Of a DNA stretch of 64,000 nucleotides, positions 35,461 to 46,468 are shown piece by piece. The notes under the pieces were generated by a model. The model worked only from the letters and a program-made list of their open reading frames with translations, was not told where the DNA came from and made no database searches. Within the stretch, counting starts at the first letter, position 1, and each line of letters begins with the position of its first letter. The stretch comes from Phytoseiulus persimilis (lineage: Eukaryota > Arthropoda > Arachnida > Mesostigmata > Phytoseiidae), in NCBI GenBank assembly GCA_037576195.1, contig CM075101.1:53258001-53322000 (forward strand). Direction: 5' to 3'. The position numbers and the translations under genes were made by a program.

Positions 35461-37195
35461 TCACGTAGAAAGCAATCGAGCCGCTCTCACCTTGATAGTT
35501 TCCGGAGGCGCCGTTGGAACTTTCCGGAGGGGAGTCCGCACTCGCCGCGCAAGTACCTCGCGGGCTTCGATCAAAGGGGTTCCTGGACCCTTTGGTATCT
35601 CTAACTGCGCATCTGCAGAGGAAGCGATCTCCGTGGAAGATCGCGCTCGTTTCGCGCCGAGGGTGGTGTTGAGAGAGACAGTGTCGCTGACGTCGAAACC
35701 TCGAATAAGCTCGCGGTATTTTCCCAGTTCTTTGAGGATCTCGCTGTGGTTCTCATCCTGTTCGGCCAGCTTACTCCTCAAGCGTTCTCGTCGTTTGCGC
35801 TCCTTCGCCAAAGCTTTTTCATATTGAGTCGTGAGGCTAGCAATGCGATCTTCTGCGACCCGAAGTTTCTCCTCTCGATCGCTGAGTTTCGACTCGGCTT
35901 CCTGAAGCCTCCGCGAGTGGTCTTCCATCTGGGTGTAGAGCGCTGCGTAGTCCTCTGCACTCACGTACGTCATCGAGGCTTTCTGTTCGTCTGCCTGATG
36001 CTTTATCCTGAGACTGGCCAGCTCAGCTTGATATTGTTGCCGAATCCCGTCGATGTTTTTCAGTTGGAGCTTCTCAAGCTGCGTGCGTTGCTCCTCCAAC
36101 TTCCTTTCGACGTCTTCCGAGGTGAACCGGAGGCCCTGCCCAGCTTTCGATGCTTCGCTCTCTCGCGTCGTGCGTTCCGTGTTTGCGATCTCCATTCGCT
36201 CCTGCAGTTTCGCGTACCCAACCTTGAGCTTCGTGAGCTCGTCAACAGCTTCACGTTTTATTTCTCCACCGCGCTCGATTCTGTTCTGAAGCTGTGAAAT
36301 CTTATTGCGAGCTTCACGAGCCTCCATTCGCTCGCAGAGCAGTTCTCGCTCCAAGCCAGCCTCTCTCCGCGTGCGAGCGGCGAGCTCTTCTCTGAGAGTC
36401 TTGCGCTTCTCGCGTAGATTCTGGACCTTTTTCTCCAATCGAGCTTGTTTTTTTTCGAACAAGACGGCTCGCCGCGCGTGCTCATCGAGCTCGAATCGGA
36501 GTATCTCTAGTTTCCTATCTTGATTCTCACCATTCTTCTCCAGCTGCTCCGGAGAAGTGGTCCGCTCGGTTCCGGCAGTCAGGAGCAGAGTTTCGTTCTG
36601 TTTCACACGATCCACGTATGAGATGAGTCTGGAAGTGTGCTGCGTTCTTGCCAATTTCACTGAACGAAAGAATCGAGTTTTCGGGAAATTCCTGAACCAC
36701 TACGTTGAGCAACAACAGTTCTGATCCTACCGATGATTGAGACTGTTGATTTCGTTCTCCAAATGATTGGGCCGCTCACTCGAGTCGATCGAAACGAATC
36801 CTGCCGAGTTCTCCGAGTCGTCGAGTGTCTCGCTCTCCACACCTCGACAATAATGCGAATCTCCGGCCGAGTTGTTCTGTTCTTCACCTTCCTGAGTGTG
36901 TTTGCTGTTTCCCCGAAGGCGCACTCCACCTATCCGAGTTGGTCCGCACGGTCTCGACATAAGCGGACGGTTGAATGGGCTGCAATACACAGTCGGGCTG
37001 GTGGGAACGTTTACAGTAGTTCGACTCAATGAGGATCGCTCTGCACTTATGAGGTTCGAACACTAACCTTTCTCCAACTGAAACCATGGCACCCTTGTTG
37101 GACGGGATTGCCCACTCTGCTCCTGCCGATAACGCGCTGCGTACTGTGTGGCTGCTGGATGGGCTCTCTGTTTTCATTCGGACTTCGGCGAACAT
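35461..37195 (-). CDS. Lamin-like intermediate filament protein without a lamin tail domain
   Basis: Three exons on the minus strand: 37068-37195, 36731-37024 and 35461-36628, giving 529 aa and preserving frame. The head (about 1-130) has SP/TP-type sites (VPTSPTVYCSP). The helix-initiation motif of coil 1A is formed across the exon 2/3 junction (EINSLNHR + LISYVDRVKQNE), matching lamin LNDRLAVYIDRVR-type sequences. A long heptad coiled coil follows to about residue 450, ending KYRELIRGF, which resembles the EIAAYRKLLEG end of intermediate filament rods. The tail (457-529) has a basic GAKRAR motif like a lamin nuclear signal. It has no Ig-fold lamin tail domain and no CaaX box. It may be a nuclear lamina or cytoplasmic filament protein. 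The rod is about 320 residues, shorter than the lamin 350. The initiator ATG is uncertain; an in-frame ATG in exon 2 (MSRPCGPTRIGG) is an alternative. Confidence 0.6.
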
Positions 37196-38538
37196 CCAAT
37201 AGCTCCTAACGTCCAGGTGTCTCACTTTCGAGCCTCTCTCAAATCTCGATAAGGGAACAATTCAGCGTTCTCGCACTGCGGAACAGAAGAATGGTGAGTG
37301 CCTGGGTCATGTTCAATGGGATTGTACTAGGCGTCTATTTCGTGGTGGGAGAGAAACCACCATCCTCTTGTGAGCATTTAACACTCCAACCGATGACGCG
37401 CATGAGTGGTTCGCCCGGGCGGCGCAGATTCCTGCTCGGGATGCTCGATGTGACTTACCTGCGTCTCTGATATTGGCTGACCGACCTCGGGTACCCAAGA
37501 CTCACAACACGGGTCAGCAAGGCCTCTAGCGAGCGACGAAGCAAGTATTGCGTCAAACGTAAACCAGGGGGTTCTCAGGCATACTTCCCATCCTAACTTC
37601 GGAAACAGATACTCACAAGTCACAACCGGAGGCTCGTCTCGACATGCTTCGACTCCCCCTACCGGTTTGAGAGGGGGAGCGATCGAGTCTCTTTTGAGCT
37701 CGCTTCCGTCAACTTGAAGTTCGTCGTCTCGGAAGCCATCGTCTCCTTCTCATTCGTCCTACGTATCTGTCTGAACGGCTCCATCCGCTCGTGGACTCGC
37801 AGAACGCAAACATATTTCCGAGAGAACATTTCGATAGGAGAAAATGATGAATGGCCATACTACTAAGCCACTTCGCTGAGCAGTCTCAGTCGACAGCCTC
37901 TCGTTCATCGCCAGCCATTACTCAAGAGACTCGTCAACCCTTTGGGAACCGCCAAGCCCGGGCTCGAGCCTAAACTTCTGCGAGTGAAACCGTGTAGACT
38001 GGACAGTTCGCAGGGATTTCCGTCGTCTGTAGCGATTTTGAGCGAAGGCAGGCTTGGAAATCTCAATTTTCCATTCAACGGAGGTCTGTGTCTGCCCATG
38101 ATAAGGAGAGGACGACTGAAGTTCTGGTGCCGATTACCCGAAAAAGCGACCAATCCACGAACTGATTCTGCCGACTTCATTCCGGACGATCTCATGTCGA
38201 CGACAGCGTTTCAGAGAAAATTTTAGCTTGCCCGAAGGAGTCTGCCAACGAGACTGTGGCGCATCGTGAAGAGTGAAGCTTTGAGCTGCACAGCCAAATT
38301 CAGGATCTCGACGTCGGCGTTCTCAGGAGCTGCGTCTTGATTCGTGAAAACAGGGAATTCTCTCGGTGAATTTGCTCAAGTCTGGCTCTCTCACTGGTTC
38401 CGTACTGTTATTATGCCTGACCAGATGGTGCCCGAGCCTTGTTCCTCGCCGTCAACCAATGAGTCCAAAATTTTCAGCCACAGTTTATTTTCAACAAACG
38501 ATAGATCCCGATGCCAATCAGTGATTACATTCTCCCGC
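37196..38538. other. No recognisable gene
   Basis: This interval lies between the lamin-like gene start and the NCAPG stop. Open frames of up to 96 codons occur, none with a recognisable domain. Confidence 0.4.
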
Positions 38539-41500
38539 TCATTCGGAGTCCGAAAATAGTGCGTCGACCAAATTTGAGCTCCTGCGGAGCCTTTTCCGCA
38601 GCGCCACGTCGTGTGCGAGCGGCGCGGATTCTTCCTCGCTGTCAGACGCCTCTTCGTCCTTGCGTGGCCCGTCTTCGTTTTGGCCTCCCGCGCATTCATT
38701 CTCTGTATCGTTCTCGATGAACTTCTTGACACCCGTCTCGAACTTCTGGAGTTGTTTTCTACACATGGGAGAATCGATTCTCTTCATCAGCTTCCGCGAT
38801 AACCTTAGAAGGGCTCTGTGATCCGCAGATCCGCTGACGACCAGACGCGAGAGGGCTCGGCAGTAGTACTTCACCTGAGGATTTCATACAGTGAGATATT
38901 TTGGACACTTGATGTGGAGAGCCAGGATCGTAGCTCGGGCCTTGATCCCTCGCTCATATCAACTCACTTCGCTACAGTACGGATCTTTCAGCATCTTAGA
39001 CAGGAGCTCCTCCGCCAGATGGTCATGAGGAGTGGGAGTATCGTCGGCCTGAAGCTTTTCGGGATGCATACACCTAGAAGGGCGGGGGTAGATCTCATTA
39101 GTTGCTTGCCCTGTCCGGATTCGGGGTGGATATGAGACGAACAATGCAATGTTAGCGTTATCGGTCACCGAACCTGATGTCGCAAAGCGACACCAACGTG
39201 TCGATGACGCGGTCGATGCTGACAGTGGCCAAGGCCGAAGACTCGCTAGCGTCAAGAAACAGTCGAACACAGGGGAAAAACGCTTCCCGCACGACGTCCA
39301 TGCGGTCTTTCGACATCTGAAATCAAGCGAATGTTTCGATTTAGTGAAAACGACCAGTATGTTGTGTATCATCCATTGAAATAGAAGTACCTGTTCTATT
39401 CCCCCCAGCAAAACACTCACCCTTGGATAAGCCTCGAAGAACAAAGACAGGCAGTGAATGATGGTGGCGTTCTTTGAGTAGTTCACGTTGAACCAGAATG
39501 ACAACAGATGAGCTAAGATGCGAGGCGAAACCAGATGGCCAACGAACATCAATTTACAAAGGCCTTCTATAACAACTTCTAGGAGGTGTTCATTCTTCAA
39601 CTTGAGGAAATCCGCCAGGAACGTGATGATAGCTTGGAGGGCTTCAGTATGGTTGGTGGACATCACCGACAGCGTCAGATGGCTATTCATGATCGAATTC
39701 TCTTCCTCAGAGAACGTTTTGATTCCGAAACGGACCAATAGATCGAAAATTCCTGGAACCGATCGTGTTCGGAAGTGATTTAGAAGGAGGACGGATGATT
39801 TCGGAGAGAATGACTGAGCTCCTGCACTTCGCAATCGACCATGAGATTGAAAGTCGTATCGAACGAGTCGCGAAAAATATCATGACCGAGCCGCTCTCTG
39901 GCGACGCAAAGAGAGGATAATATCGATCTTTCAAGGGAGGGATTCCCGAGTTGTCATCAACCCTGAAGTACCTTTTAGTGCGATGACTCGAATGCTCTCA
40001 AGATCACTCTTCGCAATGTGGGTGAGGATCGGAATTTTTGTCTTGGCGAATTCCTTATCCAGCAGACATCCGAAAGCCAAGCAGCGGACGGCTTCGGCAC
40101 GCACCTCGATTTGTGCTCTACAAATCGCCTACAACACGACCCTCTTATGTACGATATTCTCGATTTCCTGAGCCTCTTGCGCTCTAACAAAGTATGCGAT
40201 TCGGTTGTACGAGGAAGAAATCATTCATCAGGAGTAGAACTCACTTGAAGAGCTCTCTGTTCAATGAAGTTGCGCAACATCGTGTCGAGCCGCTTCGGTG
40301 TCGCTTTTTGGATGGCCAACGACATGATGGAGATACAGCGACGAATGGTTAGGTCGTCTATATCCACATCCTGGAATTTGAGCTCGGAATGTCATCAACG
40401 AATCGTTTCCGCACAGGGTTCCTCACATCGCTTCTGTGGCTGAACGTTATTCTCAGCCTCAACGCAGTCATAGATAGAAGCCAGCGCGAAACTCTGTCAA
40501 CTCACCCTGAACTCTTTCTGTTGTTCTTTGGCAAGCTCGCGTTCAAAAGACTTCTCGAAATCATCTTCGTCATCATGGGCTAAAAAGCCCTTCTCCTGCT
40601 TTTTCTTCGATTGCTCGTACTGGTCGACAATCGCTTGTTGCTTTTCCATAGCAGATTTTGCTTCTTGTGCCAGAAGAAATTGCTGGGTCGCGACAAGGCT
40701 CTCGATTTTCTCGCGGAGAAGTGTGATTTGAACTCGCGCTTGTACTACCTCAATGGGTTCTTCACCTCTCGAGGTGTTGCTCTTCTTTGTCGTATCACCG
40801 GCCCCACCATCGTCGGTTTCGACCTCCATTCGATCATCAATATCGCACATACTACGACTGAGGACGTTAGCTTGCTCCTGAGCGTCTAGGAATGGGCTTT
40901 CAATCTCAGAAATCACTTCCAGGACCTCGCGGAATACCTCGTCACTCCGATTCTCGTGAAGAATACTCAAGAGTCCGACCTGGAAGGAAGGTTGGCTCAT
41001 GAAGGATCGCTAAATCATTCAGATGGTATGGTCCGAGTCAATGAGAGCTATATGGCATAGACGCTTGATCTCACCAGTGGTTCAAAAAAGTGTTCCATCT
41101 GAGGTTGAGCCAGGAAAGTCTTCACAGCTTCGTTCAAGCGACTTTTTCCCGCGAAATCTGAGAAGTCAGCGTGGCTCAGGAGCAATATGAGTTGTGTGCA
41201 AACTAGCTGATGATTAACGACCTCGATTGCCGTCATGGAATCCACCGGTTTCCCGACTGTGCGAACCATCAAGTGCGCCAGGCCCTTCGTGGGTGGGAGA
41301 ACCTGCATTGTAGGAAAATATCATGATATGCATTCCACCCGGAACTTTCGAAACCTCATTCGTGACGTGCGGCAGTTCAATACGGAACGCTAACGGATAT
41401 CAACCTTGAATAGAAATGCATGACAGAGTTCATCGTCTCCATGTTTCCTCAGGAACAGTATGAGCTCACGCCAAACGATCAGGATTGGGATGGTGATTGA

Positions 41501-43618
41501 GTCCTCTTTCAGTGCGGCACCTGTGAAATTGGTAGCAATCGCAGATCATTCTTCAACGAGGGAGTAATCCTCAGAGATAGTTCTAACTCGGCGTCTCGCA
41601 CGAAGATCCTCGTCGATGGAAGTACGAACTGTTCGGAAGGTGCTCGTCCACGAAATCGTTGATGAAATTCTCAAGCGTGTTTTCCTTCTTGGCTTTCTGG
41701 AGAACGACTTCAATGACGCGCGCTGTTGTCTCTGGTTTGTGATACAGATCCAGATTATCCAGGAGTTTCAAGAGGCTTCCATCACACTGACTCAACCAGT
41801 TCGGCAGCAACTCATCGGTGACAACCTGTCCACAAGCTTCATTTTGATCGCATCACTGAGGCCATTCAATCAAATCGAAAGGAGAACTGCGTCGATATCA
41901 GCGGAATGGCGATCCCCTCAACGCGTGCGATATTTCAACGGCTCTCACCTGCACCACGTTGGGGCTCCGATCCATGAGGCCCCTTGCCAGAATATGTGTT
42001 CGGTCAGTGAGCTGGAGAACTCTCAGTTTTAATTTTTTAGCGTATACAAGATAAACTTGTTTCCGGACAGATGCACTGACATCCATGGAGCGCCGCTGAA
42101 CTTTCGTCATCGAGCGCGCGGTCAAAGCAATTACTTCAACGCAAGTGCGCCGTACCTTGATGGAATCGATGGGACGAGTGAATTGTCATTTTCAAGCAAC
42201 CATTCGTTTCAAATCCAATGAATCGCCTCATAAATCGAAGATTGTGGTCTACCTCAGCTTTTGGATCCTTGCCCATATGGAATAGAATTTTATTCATATA
42301 CATGCATGACTGGTCTGGAGGTTGTTGCAGTTTCGCGAGAAGACGTATCCCTTCGCAGCGAATTGCCGGTACCTGCATACGCGAATCGGAATAAATATAA
42401 TGGTGGCGCGAAATTCGAGAGCCCCAATCCTAGTCGGAGAAGTCACCAAAATACTCACTTTGTCGACAGCAAGACTCGGAGCCAGATCCGTTACGTCTTC
42501 GTAATGCTGATCCGAGAGATATTCCTCGTTTTTGAGTTTTCGGAGCATTCGCACAAGCATACTCGCTGCTCTGAGGCGGCGTACGGGGCACGCGTCCTGG
42601 AAAGTTGGATAATTCGAATGATGCTCACAGAGAACAACGATATGATCGACACAGTCCTCCTTGTGATACATTTGAAAATTGAGCCATTTTCTGAAGAAGG
42701 TGATGACGAAGGAATCATAGAACTCACAGAGCAAAATGGGACAATCTTGTCGAACAGCTTGGCGAATAAAGGCAGGTTCCCATCCTCAACAAACTCTTCA
42801 AAGTTAACAACCGTAGTGATGAAGTCAATGAGCCGTGCTGTGGCGTCCTCTCGCAAGTCCTTACACATCAGGATGGCTGTGACAGTCTGATTCAGGTTGC
42901 GATGGTTTGAAGAAGATTTATCTCCAAACCATATCGTTTCCCATCTGAGAAGAAGAAATGCAACCGTAAATTCGACTTCACAATGCAGGTGTGGGATTCG
43001 AGCCAATCAAAATGGGGAGCATCGCTTGTCAGAATAAGCGAAGCTGATGGAAGTTCCCGCTGGAATGGAAAACATTCTCTGGGCGATTCCGGGAGTACGC
43101 CGCGGGGAGAGAGACCATGAAACTCAAACGGGTGATCGCTGGGCTCCCCGAAATGTCGACGTTAGGTCAGATCCTGCCTCGAATAAGCGATTCTAACATT
43201 CATGAACAAGGGAATTCATGCGAGGATTGCTCGCACACATCCTAATGAACATTTTCGAGAGTGTGCTAAATGTCTAGGTCCAATCCTATCGGAATGAGGG
43301 ACGGAAAATCCGAGCAGCAGGGGAAAACTGAAGTAATTATCTCCCCAATGTGGAACTCCGAGCCACATTCCAGAACCTGATCAGGCAAGATGGAGCCACT
43401 CGGGGAAACAACCAAGCGGAACAAAGCCATCTGCCAACGTCTTCCCCCTGCCTTACTCATCGAACGAAATATAATTGACATCGTCCCATAAGCCGCCTCA
43501 TAGCTCACCCATTCTCAGCAATTAGGGACTTGATTTTCTCTTCACATGAGTCTTTAGATGACGGTCTTCTCTGAACTGTGTCGATAATATTTTCTAGACT
43601 CCGGCAGATGTTAGACAT
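38539..43618 (-). CDS. NCAPG: Condensin I complex subunit 3 (CAP-G)
   Basis: HEAT-repeat subunit of condensin I, acting with SMC2/SMC4 and CAP-H to compact mitotic chromosomes. Fifteen exons on the minus strand: 43509-43618, 42728-42944, 42459-42596, 42253-42372, 41949-42155, 41630-41825, 41405-41520, 41075-41302, 40506-40979, 40245-40370, 39972-40128, 39421-39752, 39174-39316, 38968-39073, 38539-38874. They join in consistent phase to about 1001 aa (human NCAPG 1015). Diagnostic blocks are VPAIRCEGIRLLAKLQ, SVRKQVYLVYAKKLKLR with ILARGLMDRS, LLPNWLSQCDG, an acidic and coiled insert (exon 9), and the Cnd3-type LVSPRILAHLLSFWFN. The C-terminal tail is acidic and serine-rich and ends NLVDALFSDSE. 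The first exon encodes only MSNICRSLENIID onward (37 residues). The exon 6 donor is ambiguous (41630 or 41588, both phase 1). Confidence 0.95.
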
Positions 43619-44732
43619 CTCGATATTCTCGCAAGCTACTCAAGGTAACAAACTGCCTTGCGAAGAGTTGACAGCTACGACGTTCATCAGAGGATGTTCT
43701 CAGCCGTTGGTTCGTTTTCACACGAATCGACGCGCGCCTTCGAAATCCAAGATGGCGCCCTCCTTGACTCGGCTCCAAATATGAATCCAATCCTGTCTAC
43801 GCAAGAAGTTTCGCCAAGGCTACGCGCTGCCGTCGCAATCATTCCATCTCGGCTGGGGAAAATCTTCAGCGGTATTCGTCGTTCATGAAACCCATGTTCC
43901 AGACTCCAGGAAGATCACTCCGTAAAAATATTCGGCGCGGAGCGCCCTCTATGAAAATCCCGTGTTGCCATTTCTCCCTTAACGGCGAGATGGTTCAGCC
44001 CCGGAGCGATTTCGAGATCCGTACTCCACGGCAATACAACGCCGAAGAATGGCGTAGTCGAAAGAGAGTCGCTGCGCCCTCATGAATTGGACACTTGTCG
44101 AGTCCCAAGTGAGGCGCTCGCCGGTTGCGAATAGGACGGACCTCATCGAGTGAGAGCGCCTCAGAGAGATCGGCCGCGCAGAGCTGTGGGGCACGAAATT
44201 TCGCTTGGACTCCTCACGCGAATCGGAATCGCGATCCTGAATCTCCCCCCAGCCATTCGCTTCGTCTTAGAAACATCAATGGAGAACGAAGCTGGCGATT
44301 GGATTGAGCGGTTTATTCATGCAGTCATTGGCAAAACAGTGAGAGAAATGACGCCTTGGAAACCCTGCAAATGGGAGGTGAAAAAACAGAGAAGTTTAGA
44401 AATATGGCATCTGACCCCCAAGAGAGGAAGCTCGCAAACGTATTTGTGAACTTCATTCCCGGGCTCTTGTGCGTTTATGAGTGAGAGTCGGTCCATTCTC
44501 ATTCCCCACTTACGAGCCTCCAGAAATACAGGGGCGGTGGTCATGAGACCCGAACCTATCAGGCCTCAACAGGAACCTAAACCACTGTTGACACTTGATG
44601 AAGAGAAATGAGGTTCCGTTTACCATCATGCGATTGGGCTCTGGGAGCCCCTCGACGCGAAATGTTTTCTGACCAGATCGAAGGGAGCGGTTGAGCTATT
44701 CCGACCCGTTTCCAGGAATACACGCGCCGCGG
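43619..44732. other. NCAPG upstream region; no other gene seen
   Basis: The interval contains an AAGATGGCGCCC motif at 43749-43760 and a GAGCGCCCTCTAT motif at 43940-43952. The same pair recurs upstream of the LAMP gene. No coding sequence is recognised between here and the last Rab exon. Confidence 0.4.
43749..43957. promoter_or_regulatory. GGCGCC-centred motif pair upstream of NCAPG
   Basis: AAGATGGCGCCC (43749-43760) is followed 190 bp later by GAGCGCCCTCTATGAAAA (43940-43957), 131-340 bp upstream of the NCAPG start codon. The first resembles YY1 or CTCF cores and the second, on the other strand (TAGAGGGCGC), resembles a CTCF core. Factor identity is inference from motif shape. Confidence 0.4.
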
Positions 44733-46468
44733 TCAGGTATCGCGTCGAGTCCAACAGCAGCCTCTCTCCCTGTGTTGTTCTCTGGACGGGCCTGTAGTAT
44801 CCGAAGTCGGAACCATGCATAACTCTGGCTTCTCAAGTATCTGGAAAGAACATAAGATTCTCATGAGCAAACGCGTTCTTTTCTCGGACATCATCAGGCA
44901 GTCATTGAAAGCTGAATACGCACCTGAGCTCCCAGTTGCAAGAAGCAGAAGTCAACGTTTTCTCCAGTTTTTGCCGAAACCTTGCAATGAAGAAGTTTGT
45001 GCTTTGCGGCAAACATGATCGCTTCGGTGTCCAGGACTTCCTGTTTATCCTCTTCATCCAGCTTGACACCGCACAGCATGATCACAGGAGTTCTCTCTGT
45101 ACAATACTCCTCGATCTCGCCCAGCCATGAAGACAAACTTTCGAAACTTCGAACTTGAGCGTCTCGTGATGTCGTAAGCTGAGATGATGAAGTTTCCGGT
45201 CACCCAAAGTCCGCTAAGAAGGCTATTCAGTCTTGTTCATGACAGATGCTATCATTACATGAAGGAAAATTTTCAAATGTTCAACTCACCGAGGATCACG
45301 CCACAAGCTTTCCGATAGAAAGAACGCATTGGGCTGCGGTACCTCTCCGACCCGGCTGTGTCCCAAATCCTGTATTTCAATTGCTTGTCTCCGAGAGTGG
45401 TAGTTACGGTTTTGAAGTCAATCATGGTGGTTCGAGAACTTTCAGAGAATATTTTGTCGGTGAAACGGAGCATCAGGCTGGAGAACAAACATCCCGTTAG
45501 GGATCCCGAGCATTGCAAATAGAATCGCCGGTAACTATTTGAGGAAAACATTGTCTCCGAGTGTACGCAGGAGTGATTCAGATTGGGCATCGGGATCCGC
45601 GTGAGATGCCGATGGTACCATCGGAAGTCATCATGGTTTCCGGAGAAGAAATCGCCCTTGGGCTCATCATGAATACTGAGCTGTTTGAAAAGCTAGGAGC
45701 TCAGCTATTCGAGGAGGTTGGAAGTTTTCTCCAGTTTCCCTACAAGTCAGCTGCGATCCCTCAACAGCTGACTACGCCTTCAGCCTCGGAGTGTAAATAA
45801 GACTTCTATGCGAGAGACGCAATCCTGATCTCGATCCTAGAGAGTCTCTGGAGGGAAAACTTTTCTTATACTAGACTTGGATATTATATGATGTTGGCGG
45901 GCTCTGATTCTGCGGGACAAGTTCTCGAGTCGGGCTACATGGGTTGAGGGGGCTATTGGTTTTCTGAACGTCCGGGATACGACCATAAACCGCCGTTGAG
46001 GAGAGACGATGCTCCAGCAAGCGAACGAATCTACATCGGAGCCATCCGGCCCTGGCAGCTAACGTTCTCCAAATGGCGAATAAAAGAGGACCGTTCCGTA
46101 TTGATGGACGTTTGGCATCGACTGAAGTCGGGCATTTGCGAACGATTCCGCTGAACAATCCGGAGGCTCCCTTGAGTTGTCAAATCTTTCGGACGCGAAC
46201 GCAGTGACCACCTGTTGATCAACTCATGCTACGATACGTCTCCGAGGAAAATCGGAGAACAAATCCATAACTTGGGGAGCGAAGTAGAGGCGAGTAAAAG
46301 CGAGGCTACTGGAATCCTGTCTGTAGCGCTCAGAGAGATCGCGATGGCTCTCTTTCGGAACGGAGAATGTGCACCGCGATGTGCCATGAAATCGGGGGAT
46401 CACATTCACCTTGTTTTGCCTGTCGAGGAGTCGCCAATGATGATTATGTTCGCGTTGATCACATTCAT
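44733..46468 (-). CDS. Divergent Rab-family small GTPase, apparent one-base frameshift
   Basis: Minus-strand exons 46410-46468, 45290-45477, 44924-45179 and 44733-44840 encode a protein of about 203 residues. The P-loop is GDSSTGKT (12-19), switch I is SRTTMIDFK, and the G3 motif is DTAGSERY with serine where Rabs normally have the catalytic glutamine. The G4 motif is CGVKLD instead of GNKxD, and G5 is VSAKTGEN. The DTAGS and LCGxK features recall Rab24, a Rab with poor GTP hydrolysis linked to autophagy. The C-terminus has a CC pair (GCCWTRRDT) a few residues from the stop. Exon 3 begins in one frame (YDITRRS) and continues in another (SFESLSSWLGEI), so one base is surplus or two are missing near 45140-45150. 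This could be an assembly error or recent loss. All splice sites are intact. Confidence 0.7.

Noticed and set aside
35746-36297. 183-codon plus-strand frame
   Set aside because: It is antisense to the heptad-rich lamin-like exon. Its leucine/serine-rich composition is the expected shadow of a coiled-coil coding strand.
42261-42890. 209-codon plus-strand frame
   Set aside because: It runs antisense across NCAPG exons and introns. The minus strand carries clear CAP-G conservation.
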